The translations under genes were made by a program, and so were the position numbers. A stretch of DNA of 64,000 bases from Ectocarpus siliculosus (Eukaryota; Sar; Phaeophyceae; Ectocarpales; Ectocarpaceae). The DNA is taken from the NCBI GenBank assembly GCA_000310025.1, contig FN649742.1, positions 652,241 to 716,240 of the forward strand. The letters run 5' to 3'. Of this stretch, positions 26,532 through 38,400 are shown piece after piece. The notes under the pieces were generated by a model. The model was given only the letters and a program-made list of their open reading frames with translations. It did not search any database and was not told where the DNA came from. Each line of letters starts with the position of its first letter. Position 1 is the first letter of the stretch.

Positions 26532-27666
26532 CCAGGGTACACCTCGGTACTAGTTTTTTAGGCGGATCCAGGCGGGGCGGTACGTCAATGTGGCGGTACT
26601 TTTTTGGCGGTTGGCGGTATTTCGTTTTCCGGCGGTACCGCCTTTGGCGGTTCCCGGTACTGCCAATAATGGCGGTACTTTTTTGGCGGTACGTCAATAT
26701 GGCGGGTTTTTTTAGGCGGTTCCCGGTACTGCCAAATACGGCGGTATTTTTCTGACGGTACTGAAATATGGCGGTACCGCCTTCGGCGGTTCCCGGTACT
26801 GCCAAATATGGCGGTACCGTCTTCGGCGGTTCCCGGTACTGCCAAATATGGCGGTGCCGTAGGCGAAAAAAATTTTTTGGGGCCCTTTTTCTCGCCATTA
26901 TTAAATAACAACACTATTTTTGACGTAATTTCCTTTCAAAACCAAGTAAATATCCAAAAAAAATCCCCCCATGCTCCGCAACACGCCTGCGGCGTGTTGT
27001 TGCGGGAGCCTGGCGGCTCCGCAACAGCCGCTTCGCGACTATTTAAAGCGCTGGTTCGAACAGCTGACGATCGGCGACAGATGAAAGAGGTTCCGCCGAA
27101 AGGAACAAGGCAGAACCAAAAAAAATATATTTATATATGTATGACGAAAGAGAAAAAGAAAAAAGAATAAATGTGAACAAAGACGCACGCCAGTTGGACT
27201 CGAACCACTGTTCTGCGCGAGACATGACGTTGGAGTTATTTAGTGCCCTATGCTACTTTAGAGGGCAAAACTGTAGTATGGCGGTACGATTTTGGCGGTA
27301 CTGCAGTACGGCGGTATTTTTTCGGCGGTACTGCAATATGGCGGTTCTCTTTTGGCGGTTCCCGGTACTTCGTGTTTTGGCGGTACCATTTTGGCGGTAC
27401 TGCAGTACGGCGGTACTTTTTCGGCGGTACTGCAATATGGCGGTACTTTTTAGGCGGTTCCCGGTACTTCGTTTTTTGGCGGTACTTTTTCGGCGGTACT
27501 GCAATGTGGCGGTACTTTTTAGGCGGTCGGCGGTTTTTCGTTTTTCGGCGGTACCGCCTTCGGCGGTTCCCGGTACCACCGAATGTGGCGGTAATTCCCG
27601 CCAGTACCGGGACCGCCCACCACGGCGGGAAAAAAACGGCGGGAATTTTCCCGAGGTGTACCCTGG
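26532..27666. mobile_element. Non-autonomous inverted-repeat element with dense GGCGGT arrays
   Basis: The element is bounded by a perfect 16-bp inverted repeat, CCAGGGTACACCTCGG at 26532 and its complement ending at 27666. It is flanked by the 7-bp direct repeat GAAAAAT (26525-26531 and 27667-27673). Two arrays of short units built on GGCGGTAC or GGCGGTTCCCGGTACT lie just inside the ends, about 15 copies at 26575-26855 and about 20 at 27279-27590, both in the same orientation. The middle (26860-27270) is AT-rich with two GC-rich hairpins. There is no transposase, so it would depend on a partner elsewhere. The superfamily is unclear. The CAGGG-type end recalls hAT, but hAT duplicates 8 bp and I count only 7. 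Confidence 0.75.
26976..27020. repeat. Two adjacent hairpins in the centre of the GGCGGT element
   Basis: CCGCAACACGCC pairs with GGCGTG-TTGCGG (three extra bases) across a 3-base loop, followed by GGAGCC-TGGC-GGCTCC. They sit in otherwise AT-rich sequence. Confidence 0.8.
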
Positions 27667-29452
27667 GAAAAATCGACTAAATAAGAAACACACCTCAGCC
27701 TGCCGTGGATCCTACACTAAGGGTTATTGTTAACGCAACGAAAAAAAAACGTTTTTTTTTCACGGAACTGTGAAAAGAAGATCCGATTATTTTTCCCTTG
27801 TTCTAATCGTGATGTCATCGCGAAGAGTTCGTTTCCTTCTCTGAATACACGTTTTGCTCGACACACAACAGGTTGACATGGTATTGCTCACCATAGAGCA
27901 GCGGTGAAAGCGCAATAAGCAGCACCCGACACAGAGGACAACACACTTAGAAAGATCCCGTCCACCTGGCCTGCTGTTTTCAGTTTTCAGCAACAACAGA
28001 CGCAGGGCAGAGTGTCGCCACCTGGGTGTTGCTTGCGATTTCTTCAGTTTGCCAGCTCATTTTTCACGATTGCGACTCCCATCTTTGACCACCACCTGCC
28101 CAAAGGTAGACGAGCTCAACAATCATAGGGCGGCAGCCGCGCTGACGGCCAGCATCATATAGATGGCCAATCCGAAAGAATTTGCGTGTCGGAGGCCCTG
28201 TTGCTCTACTGCTGCGTGGTGCCGTGGATTGATGTTGATGCGTCCGACCAAAAACAGATCATCTCGCCGCATTTTTTCCAACGGCATTTTGGTGAGGTGG
28301 CACACGTCTCTCACACACTTTATTGAGCAGCATCCAAGCACCCAATACCCACGAAGCAGCACGGCGCCGGGAGATGGTATCATATAGACAGCCGAACCGA
28401 AGGAATCAGCGCGTTGGAGGTCTTGGTGCTGCTGCTGTACTCGTTCTACTGTTTCCGTGTTTGCTATGTGTGATTGAAAAAAAAAAAACAGCACCAACAG
28501 CAGCAGTTGAAGACGAGAGCACCACGCAATGCCTAGTTTTGGGTCAAGAACGGACTGAACGCCGCTTCTGCCGCTTGTCCATCTCCACAACAGACCTGGA
28601 CGTGAGTCTGGCAGGTCTTTCTAGCGTTCTCAGTGATGTTACAGCGCCCGCGGTGCGCTTGTCCGATGCTTCTGTCAAAAACACGGATTCGTTTAAGTAG
28701 CAAGCCCCAAAAAAACCCGGCTCCTTCTTTTCACGCTTTCGGGGAAAAACGCCTCCATATGTGTTCAAGAAAACACGGTTTCGTTTTTTTTTCGTGTTTT
28801 ATTGGTCGATAAGAAGCACCCTAAACTCAGGTTATTCAACTATGCTCGACTGTGGTGACGAAACAATAAATGGAGCCTGGACCTCCTCCGAAATGGGCGT
28901 TTCTTATTCGCGGGCAGCAACTGCTGTACAGCGAATCAAAGAGTGTTCTTCTATGCACGCACCAGCAACCGTAGCGGTCATTTTGGTACCATACTGCTGT
29001 ATGTTCTTCATGTTTAGAAATATTGTGGGAAAGGTCTCAATCTCAATCCTGAAATATTATCGTACCGAGCTCTCTGCTCTCTGCCTACCATTGCCATGCG
29101 ATCGATAGCCCCCCAAGAGGTTGCTGGGAATTACGGCGGAATTTCATGTTTTTGTTGTTGTTCTGTTGCTGTTGTTGCGCCCAACGCTCGAGGCAGACAA
29201 CGGACAACTGCTTCGTGCCGGTGCAAGGGCTCTCTCGGGTCAAGGGTGGCTCGTGTGTACTCGGGTTCCTGCTGCTATATTACCGTCCTGGGTGTTGCCG
29301 CAGGCAAATTCTGGTCAGCAGACGCAGCAGGAGCAACTGCTTCAATCTAGCTTGATACTTTTTTCAGGTCCGAGTGGCTCCAGTACGACACCAAGGCCGC
29401 CAGTTGTACGCCACCCGCCACCACCGCCGTCTTATCCTGAAATACTGCTCTA
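27667..29452. other. Non-coding stretch upstream of the chorein-type gene
   Basis: This should contain the promoter and 5' leader of the gene starting at 29453. Apart from the direct duplication at 28151-28443 I see no supported feature. Confidence 0.5.
28151..28443. repeat. Diverged direct duplication of about 65 bp
   Basis: Copies at about 28155-28215 and 28379-28443 share ATCATATAGA, CCGAA, GAAT and GGAGG words at the same spacing. On the minus strand both fall in one open frame of 155 codons (28123-28590) and give the related peptides RADSFGSAVYMI and HANSFGLAIYMM. The frame has no ATG start and no recognisable family. Confidence 0.55.
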
Positions 29453-32400
29453 ATGACGAGCTTCATCGAGAGAAAGGTTAACGAAATCTGTGGGCGTTGG
29501 TTGGACGGCTTCACGAAGGACAATGTCGACGTTTCCCTCCTGCAGGCTAAGATCACACTCTCCGACCTGCACTTCAAGACGGTAAGCACATTGTCTTGTT
29601 TTCCTGGGAGTGAGTGGTACGTCTTCGGCGGTGTGCATCGTTTCTGTCTCATTTTATGTTCGCATTGCTTGAGACGAAATGTCTTGTTTTTGTTTTGCCG
29701 TATCGTACATGAGGTGCTTGATGGTGCCCCCTTGCTGGTGGACACAAAATGTCACTGCTTAGAACCGCCGAAGTTTTTCTCAAGGTTGAAGAATCACCGA
29801 CCGTATACATGCAACCCCCAACACGTCGGCATTGAGGTGATGCGCTGATGATGCGAATGACGGTGATGACACTCTGACTCCTCCATGGATGATTGCCGTT
29901 GAACCTTGCGTTTTCTGTACACATGCAGGACGAGCTGTGTCTTCTGTCTCCAACCTTTGCGCCGTCTTTCTTTTACGTGGGGAAGCTGTCCATCGATATC
30001 CCCCTCGCCTGGAACTTTTCTCGGCCGGTCAAGATGGCAGTGTCGGACGTGTTGGGTGTCATCAGAGTATGCGATCACGGGAGCATGCAGGCTGAGGTAA
30101 AAACGTATGATACCGTGAGTCAGACCCCACTGGTATGCGGTGGGCATACATACTTCTTCTATAGAGACTGGCAGAAAGGAGCGAGAAAAGGTTTACGTAC
30201 GATGTATGGCATGCGGTGTGGCCGAGCAAGAGCAGTGTCGACGCGATAAAGACAGGGGAGCAAGATCCCACCCTATCCAACAGTTTCTACGCCCGTGAAG
30301 TTTAACTTAACGACGCACCCCAGTCTTACTTCCTTCCCACCAACCGCGCACGTTTCGTGAAACCTACAGGATGCGCGAAGGAGCATCAGCGCGAATGTCC
30401 ACGTGAAGGCGATCTTAAGCAAGCTGGCGGATGAGCTGGGAGGCGGTGGGGCAGACGAGGGCAAGAGACCAGCCCGAATGAACCTTCAAACCGCCTACAA
30501 CCTGCACAAGGTGATGCGGAAGTTGGAGGTTACCGTGAAGAACGCACACGTGAGAGTCGAGGAGCCTCGCCGAGAAGTGAATGACGAGAGCAGCTCACAC
30601 CAAGGCTCTTCCTCCCCTGCGGTAGCGTTCGGGGTGTGCTTGCGAGGCATATCGTTGGGGATGGACGAGGCAGCGGACGTGGAAGCCGACGGGGGCTTGG
30701 CTGGAGCGAGGTGGCTCGGGAAGAAATTCCGTGCGATGGAGACTGCTCTTCTGGGAAATATTTGTGAGATTGTGTTGTTTAATCACGCCGCCTCTGCAGC
30801 ATAACATATCTGTTGAGCCATGCTCAGCATGCGTTGATCCTGTCGTATTTGGTTGTCCATTGCCTCAGCTCAATCAAAGAATGTAGTGACGGAGGGCAAT
30901 GGGGTGCTGGATTGTCGTACAGCATGTTCTCTACTTTACGGGAGGCGAACTCTTGTGCGAAGGACATGGCTGCAGTCCTACTTTCTGTACAAGATCCCTT
31001 GTTGTTGTTGAACCGCATAACGTCACCCTGAAAATGTCAACTTGCCCGTTCTCTCGGCCCTCAGCGCGGTATGACGCCGTGGATGGAGCTCTGGACGCAC
31101 ACAGCAACGAACAACGTGACGCTCAAGCTCATGGTCGAAGTGACACCGGAAGCGATGGTGTAGATGACACCAGCGGCGAAAAGGCGGCTTCCGATGAATC
31201 GACAACCTCGTCGACGTTGGCCGTCACCAAGTTTGCCAGCGTGCGCGGTGCCTCGGTGTACTTCTGCCGCGATGAGGAGTGCTACAGGTACGCTGCACCT
31301 GCGCGATAAAAGTCCAGTAGCGCGACTTGCCATGTACACCGCGCCCGAGACCCGGAGATGCCATTTGTGCGTAGAGAGTGTTTGCCCTCAACGCGCGTTG
31401 GTACCGCCGTATCTCTTCCATGGGCGCAAGCTACTTCCTGGTACCGGCTATGCGTTGTCGTTTTTGTTTACACTTCCGTGTCGTACTTCCTCCCACCGCT
31501 GTTCGACGGGTGTTATCGACGGTATGATCGAACCCGGCACTACGGCACACGACAGCGCAACCGACAGAGAGGAGACCCTGCGCAGGCTGAGGGAAGACTT
31601 GAGGAGCCCCCCGGCAGCACTGCCGCCGCTCCTCAGACGGTGCAGGGGTGGTGTCGGCCTCAGGGTAGTGCTTTCCGCGAAGGAGTGGGGCAAGATAGAG
31701 TCCATGGATATTCGGCTCCTGGGCGGTGACATCAACCTGCAGGTAAGTGTGGGGGGATTGACATCGACGTCTCCTGCAAGCTTCTGCCTTGAGTACTTGA
31801 TATCTAGAAGTAGGTGTCTGGGATTGTGCATCAGAAAATTTAGTGTTGTGCGAGTTTTTGTGTCATTGTTTCACTATACGTTAGTGCAACACGTGCATGG
31901 GCTATGGCTCGGTGAAATTACTTCACTGAGCCAACCCCACCGGCAATTTTACCACCAAAAAGCTGGAAAATGGCGTGGTGTTGTCCCTTCGCCCCACAGG
32001 TTGGAGATGACCAGCTGGGATACCTGCTTAGGTGGGCCTCACTGCTAAACGGGCACATGCGGACGCTGGCGCTGTCCGCTCTTCGGCCCGCGAGGGACTT
32101 GGTACCCGCGACCCTACCGAGCGATAGCAGTGGGCGTAGCGGCAAATCGCGGTACTATCGAGCACTGTGGAGGCTTGCGGTGGGCGTCGTGCTGCGGGTG
32201 AGCTGGCGGTGTTCTTATGCACTTATTGATTGTCCATAGGATTTACACACATTGTTTCTGTTGACACACGATGGTTGGTTCAGATAGTTGGTGAATCTGC
32301 ACAACTGCTGTTGTTTATTCTTGGAGCTTGGGGGCATTACTCCTTGCCGCTCTTGTTCGCCTCTCAACCACCCTCAAGTTTGAAAATCAGTCCGCTGCTT

Positions 32401-35400
32401 GTCGTTCACAATACTAAATGCCATCGCCTGCGCACTTTGATCTCGTCATCATCCCTAGTGTAGTGTAGGATATGCATATGATGATCCTCTTGAGCTACTC
32501 GTCGCAGGGGGTAAAGGTAGATAAGGTCTCGTTGCCCCATGGCACACCGGACGCCTTGGCGGTTTCCCTCGTTGTCGAGCAATTCCCAACGTGTCCTCTC
32601 TCCTGTCTATCATAACCCGCACAACTTGTGTCGTCCCTATTGCAGGACCTACGGTCATCTGCATGGCAGCGAAGCGAAAACGCGAGGAACAATCTGCAGT
32701 CCGCGCAGGCGGCGAGGAGTGAGGTACATTCACTGCTGTTACTCTTTCTGTGTAGACTGCTGTGCAGATGAGACAGTGAGTGGCATGTCGTTGCGGGTGC
32801 ACTCGGGTGTGATGTCCACTTCAACTTCTATCGTAGCACCAAGGGCACGAGGACAGAGTGAGTACTAGTGAGTACTCTGGCAACGGCGAGCATCTGGAGA
32901 AGGTGGGGCGCGGGCAGAGATCTTCCCCTCTTTGAATCTTTGAATCTTTGACTCTGCGGTGCAAAGTGCGTTTCTTGCGCCATTCCTTGATTTAGAGTCC
33001 GCCGCGTCATGCACTCAAGACCTTGTTTGTTTGCCAATGAGTTTGGCAATTGTACGCCGCCGTGCTATGTGCGTGTGAACGCATCTTTCTACGGCGGACC
33101 GTTTTCTGTACAGATTTTCGACCGGCCCTGGAGCAACGAGGAGCGCGAGTACAGAGCTGCCCGCGGGTTGCTGTGGCGCACATGGTTCGCTGAGTGGGTA
33201 GGGGCGGCACGATATCTGTCTTTGAGGCAGCTCTTGCAGACAAGGCTCGTGGTGGAAAACTTCTCAGACAAGTCGGGCGGGATCCACAACAGGCTCTACG
33301 AAGACCTAGAAGTGCAGGTTGGACAGAATTTGGTTGGAACCCCTTGCTGATATGCTTTGCACCTTCTTCGAGGCTGCAGCATCCGTGCATTATTGCAACG
33401 AGCTGAGGTTTCTGCGTGGATGGTGCGTTTTCACTTGGAGCCTTACCTGCTGCCGTTCTCTTATGACACTGACCTGGTGCGCGTTGCAACTGCAACATAT
33501 TTGGGAGTAGGACACCTACCCGTGCCATCGTGTCCTTGAGTAGTATATTATATGTATGCTTGGCTTCACCAGCAAATGCTAGTCTTGTTGACCTCTCTCA
33601 CTCCCTTCCCCGTTCTCCCCACCTCCCCTTCTTCCCAATATCGGCTGGATGGCCGAAGTCGAGCACACAGAAAGTGACGAAGAGCAGCGGCGCCACGGGC
33701 AAGCGTACCGGAGAGAGAAAACTGGCCAGGTGAGTCAAGCACTTTCCTGTCATGTAGCCAACCGTCACGTGATTTGTGACAATGGCATGCGTATCACGAC
33801 TTCTCCTCTCTGCAGAATCCCGCCAGAGTCTTGCGTCAAGAGGATGGGGGAGCGAAACGTTCTGCGGCCTGCCTGCTACTCCATGTGTACATCAATCAGT
33901 ACATCCTCAAGGGTGACGGACATGTCCGACAGTCTTTTGACGCCTTTTTCCTGTCGGATGATGTCAATAGGTACCTCATGCCTTGGGAGCTTCCACAGGA
34001 GGACGTCGATAAAGCCTGGGGTCTGATCAACAGGAAAACTTGGCGTTGGGAGTTACGGGGAGCAGGAGGGTTCAAGCTTGCCATCGATGAGGTGAGTTCG
34101 TCAGATGTAGCACGAGCTTTGATCCCGGCGTTGCCATTAGTTTCACGCGCGGGTAGTGCACCACGGCAGTATTCTGGTGTGACGGCGTGACCCATACCCC
34201 CGTATCGGTGTCACCTCCAGCAAGTCGACCAGGCATCATCCGGCAGAAGTGCAACTGGCGCGATGAGTTGCAGCGCAAAATAAAACTTCTAGCTAACCGC
34301 CGCAACTCGCCAGTAGCGATATCTTCGGCATTCTATCGGAAACAATCGGTATTAGCTACAGTACAGTTTGATATCCGTCAGGTGGTAATCGTGCCGCCTC
34401 CGTACTCCTTCTGACCCTGCCTACTGTCGTTCTCCTGCCCCCCCCCCCCCCCCGGGTCCCGGCCCCCCACCCTTTTATAAAAGAAAGGGGGGAACAAGGG
34501 GAGCTTGGCCCCACCCGGGTGGAGGGACAGTAACCTGAATAAAACCCCGGGAGCTTTTAAAATTTTGGGTTTCTTTTCCCCCTTTTCTGGGTAAAGGCAC
34601 AAATTTCCTCCCTGGTTTGGCTTTCCGGGGCCCGAAGCCCAATTTCAAACCCCCTCCATTTTCCAGGGTTTTTCCCGAAAACGGGCTCCCCTTTTGGTAA
34701 CCCCCGAAACCTCTGTGCCCTTTCGGGCCCCTGCCCTTGCCACTGCCCCAACCTATTTTCGGCCTTGGAATTTCCCTTTGGCCTTTAACCCTCTCCAAAA
34801 GGCCCCCGTAAAATTTTTNNNNNNNNNNNNNNNNNNNNNNNNNNNNNNNNNNNNNNNNNNNNNNNNNNNNNNNNNNNNNNNNNNNNNNNNNNNNNNNNNN
34901 NNNNNNNNNNNNNNNNNNAAGGGCAACGGGGGGGATGGGTTGCAGGGCAAAATAAAATTTTTAGTTAACCCCCGCAACTCCCCAGAAGGGATTTTTTTGG
35001 CCTTTTTTTGGAAACAATCGGTTTTAGCTCCAGTACAGTTTGATTTCCGTCAGGGGGTAATGGGGCCGCCTCCGTATTCCTTTTGACCCTGCCTACTTTT
35101 GTTTTCCTGCCCCCCCCCCCCCCCTGGTTCCTGCCCGCTCACGCTTTCATACAGGAACGGGCGGAGCAGGGGCAGCTTGACCCAGCCGTGCTGCAGGTAC
35201 AGTACGCTGACTAACACCCGGGGAGCTTTTAGATTTGTGGTTTCGTTGTCGCTCTTTCATGCGTAAGGACACAAATTCCATCACTGTTATGCATTCCTGT
35301 GCCACGATGCCGATTTCGAAGCCTCATCAATTTCCAAGGTTTATTCGCGATAGCGGTCTCCTCTTTGGCTAGCACCTGACACGTCTGTGCCATTCGGTGC

Positions 35401-38400
35401 ACGTGCCTTGTCAGCTGCCCGATCGTATTTCGGTCGTTGGATTTGCCTTTGGCCGTTGACCCGTCTCAAGAGGTCCGCTGTAGATTGTTTCATCACTCAC
35501 CTTCCCGTGTCTGGCACCGTCCTTGCCCCACGTCGCGGATGGCATGTCTAGGCCTTGTGGTCGATACAGCTGCAGCTTGACGCACAGCTGCCCCACCGGA
35601 TCTGCGCGTTTGCTAGGCGAATGGCATTCCTCCGCTTTGGCTGGCGGAGTAGGATCGACAAGCTCTGGCAAGCCCGCGCGGAGAAGCAGCGCCGCCTTGG
35701 CCTAGGAGTCGGAGATCCACCGGCCCCGCCCCGCCTGACCCCCAACGACTCGATATCTTTCACGGCTAGCGAAGCGGGATTCATGGGCTTGTCTGAGGCC
35801 GATACTAACGAGGCGGCCGAAACCACTGTGGTGGAAGAAGCAGGAGATGGAGCGGACCGTGTGGGAACGCTGTTGGTCCGCATGGGACAGCTGGATGGGG
35901 TGGGTGGGGTTGGTCTGCTGTCCGTGGCTCCAAAAGCGATCGCGACGTTGATGCTGGAAGAGAGCAGTGCCACCCTGGAGGAAATGAATCTTGAGACTAA
36001 CTCCACCGAGGTGTGCCTCGTTCGTCTCGTGTATCGTGCGACGATTCAATCGGTAGAGGCTTTGTAGTGCGCGACTGACCGTTGATTCGGCCGGTTTGCC
36101 CACGACCGGTTGTAGTGGATACGGATACAGCTGGTTGCCAAGTGCACGTGCTCGGTTCTTTCCTGAGCATTGTGGTGGAATTATGGTTCTGCTGGTACTG
36201 GCGCATTCTGGTGCTTGCTGGTGCTTGCTGCTGCCCGCAGTGGACAGCTGATACTTTTTCTGGCTGTCCAGAACTGCGGCCCTGTTGCTGTTCTTGGTTC
36301 TCGTACTTCGCGTTGTTTCGTTGGGTTTCTCCAAACATGAACACCGGGGGCGCCTCATATCGTTGTGATTCGTCTTGTTGCTGACGACTTGATCGCCTCA
36401 AATTGGGCACTGCGGGCTTGTCTGCGGCTGGTGTATCATGTTGCGCGATTGTTGTTCTCAACTGACATGGTTGAGGTGTGCTGCGCCGCCTGGGATGTTT
36501 TTTCTGTTTCGTGTACAACCTGTGGGGCGTGCTGGTTCGTGCTTGACAGGTTGCGAAGTATGATCACAAGAACGAGCGCTGCTGTTGGCACGAGACTTTC
36601 CGTCTGCAGGTGAGTGGTGCAGGCTCTCACGCTCTCACCTCGTCTGGATGCAAGCCCTACCAATCAGATATGGTTTCAACAGTGTTACACATTTGAGCTT
36701 GACAGAACAATACGCGGCACAAGCGCATGGCAGGAACCATGGGAACACGTATGAAACGATGGGCCTCACACATGCCGCGCCACGCAGCAATTTTGTCTTC
36801 ATGTTGATGTTTGCAGGTTGGAACCACTGTGATACACGCACGCCACGCGAAGTCTGGGATTAACAAAGGTCTTTCCACCACGATGTTTCAGCTCTGATTG
36901 TGACCGTGCTAATATCGTTTCTCAAGGTGGAGCTGAGCAAAGATTACGTGCACGATCTCCGTAGGGAGCGGATGAAGAGACACCGGAGGGCATTGACCAG
37001 CGGCAGCTGTGGTGACATGCTGAACAACAACAGCAGCAACATCAGCCCTATACCAGGCAGGGACGGCCGCATGAAAGATGCGAGGTTTACCAGCGTGCGG
37101 GACTTCAGTGCCAGTCCCATGCAGAGCCCCAGCGTTCATCGCTCGGAAAGCGTACGGGGTCTAAGTGCCAGTCCCAATCCCATGGAGAGCCCCGGCGTTG
37201 ATCGCTCGCGAACTGACAGCATGGAGAGCTCGCGATCTCCGGTGAAGCCTAAATGAAAATCATGGCGTTGCGCTTGTTTGTCCCGTGTATGATCTCTCAC
37301 AGCAAGAGATAATTCTTCTGAAGGTCTGTAAGGTCTCATGCCACTCTCTGAGAACGCCGACTACCACTACTCGCCCACTCTCGACGCACTACCTTGAGCA
37401 TGCCGGGAACCCTACTTGTACGTGGTGAAACTTGTGTTTGGCCTGATGCAGCCGCTACGTTGTCCCCTTCATATGTACCTTCAACATTGCTTGTGGCTTG
37501 CATGGTGGCAACAGACGGTCGAGGCTGTGCCTCGCAGTAGCTTCCTGCTGTCCGTAACATGTCTCGATAAGAGCGTCTTCGGGGTGACTCAGCTGGGGAC
37601 AATGACCCTACCTGGCAAGCAGCTCACGTCCGTTCCGCTCAAGGTGCGTATGCTGGGGTAGTGCTTGCATCGCTGGAAGTCTCCCTTGGTTACAGCTTCC
37701 TTCAATGATGCTTCAATATTGTGTATTTCGCGAACATACCGCTTAGGTACTGCGAACGCCGAGTCGCTTGTTGTAAGATGCTCTTGACACATATTTCCAA
37801 CGCCGCAAAAATGGCGTGGAGATGGCGTAATAGGCGCGCTGTTTAGTGGAAAAGTTGAAGCCCGTATCTGTCGCAGACATGTAGCATGGTGTGCTACACT
37901 TCCAACGGCAGCTGTACGTTTCCCCGGTGTGTGTTGGACAGCAAAAGGCGTGGCGCAACAGAAGGGTCATACTGCCACTCGCTGTGGCGTCTCCTAGAAT
38001 GGCCGACGAACCAAACCCGTCATGTGACGAGCTGAGATGCGCTTGGTCTTGGCCGATCAGGCTTCGGTTGAAGGAGGCTCGTGTGTATGACAGTTGTGTT
38101 TTTCTTCATGGCCGTTGTACCGTCGCTCATTGTTTCTTGACGTGAAGAAGAGTTACAATACTATTAGATATAATAGTCGCGCGGATGCCTTCCTCGCCGA
38201 AATTGACGGTGCACCTGGTGGCTGACAAGACCTGCATCATCGAGGTATGCATGCTGGTTGGCTGACGATCCGTTCGAAAGCCGACCGCTCATGCGCGGAT
38301 TTCTTGCTGTCGTCCTTGTCCGGTTGTAGGTTCTGGAGCACCGCTGTGCCCTTTTCTCGCCAGCAGCAGTGAGCCGGCAGCCTCGCGAGTTGACTATTGA

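Noticed and set aside
27186-27253. tRNA-like T-arm (GGTTCGAGTCC) on the minus strand in the GGCGGT element
   Set aside because: The T stem pairs poorly and no matching acceptor, D or anticodon arm is present. At most a chance Pol III B-box.
27137-27733. Open frames of about 110-200 codons across the GGCGGT arrays, on both strands
   Set aside because: The repeat unit lacks stop codons in several frames; the peptides are just the repeat translated.
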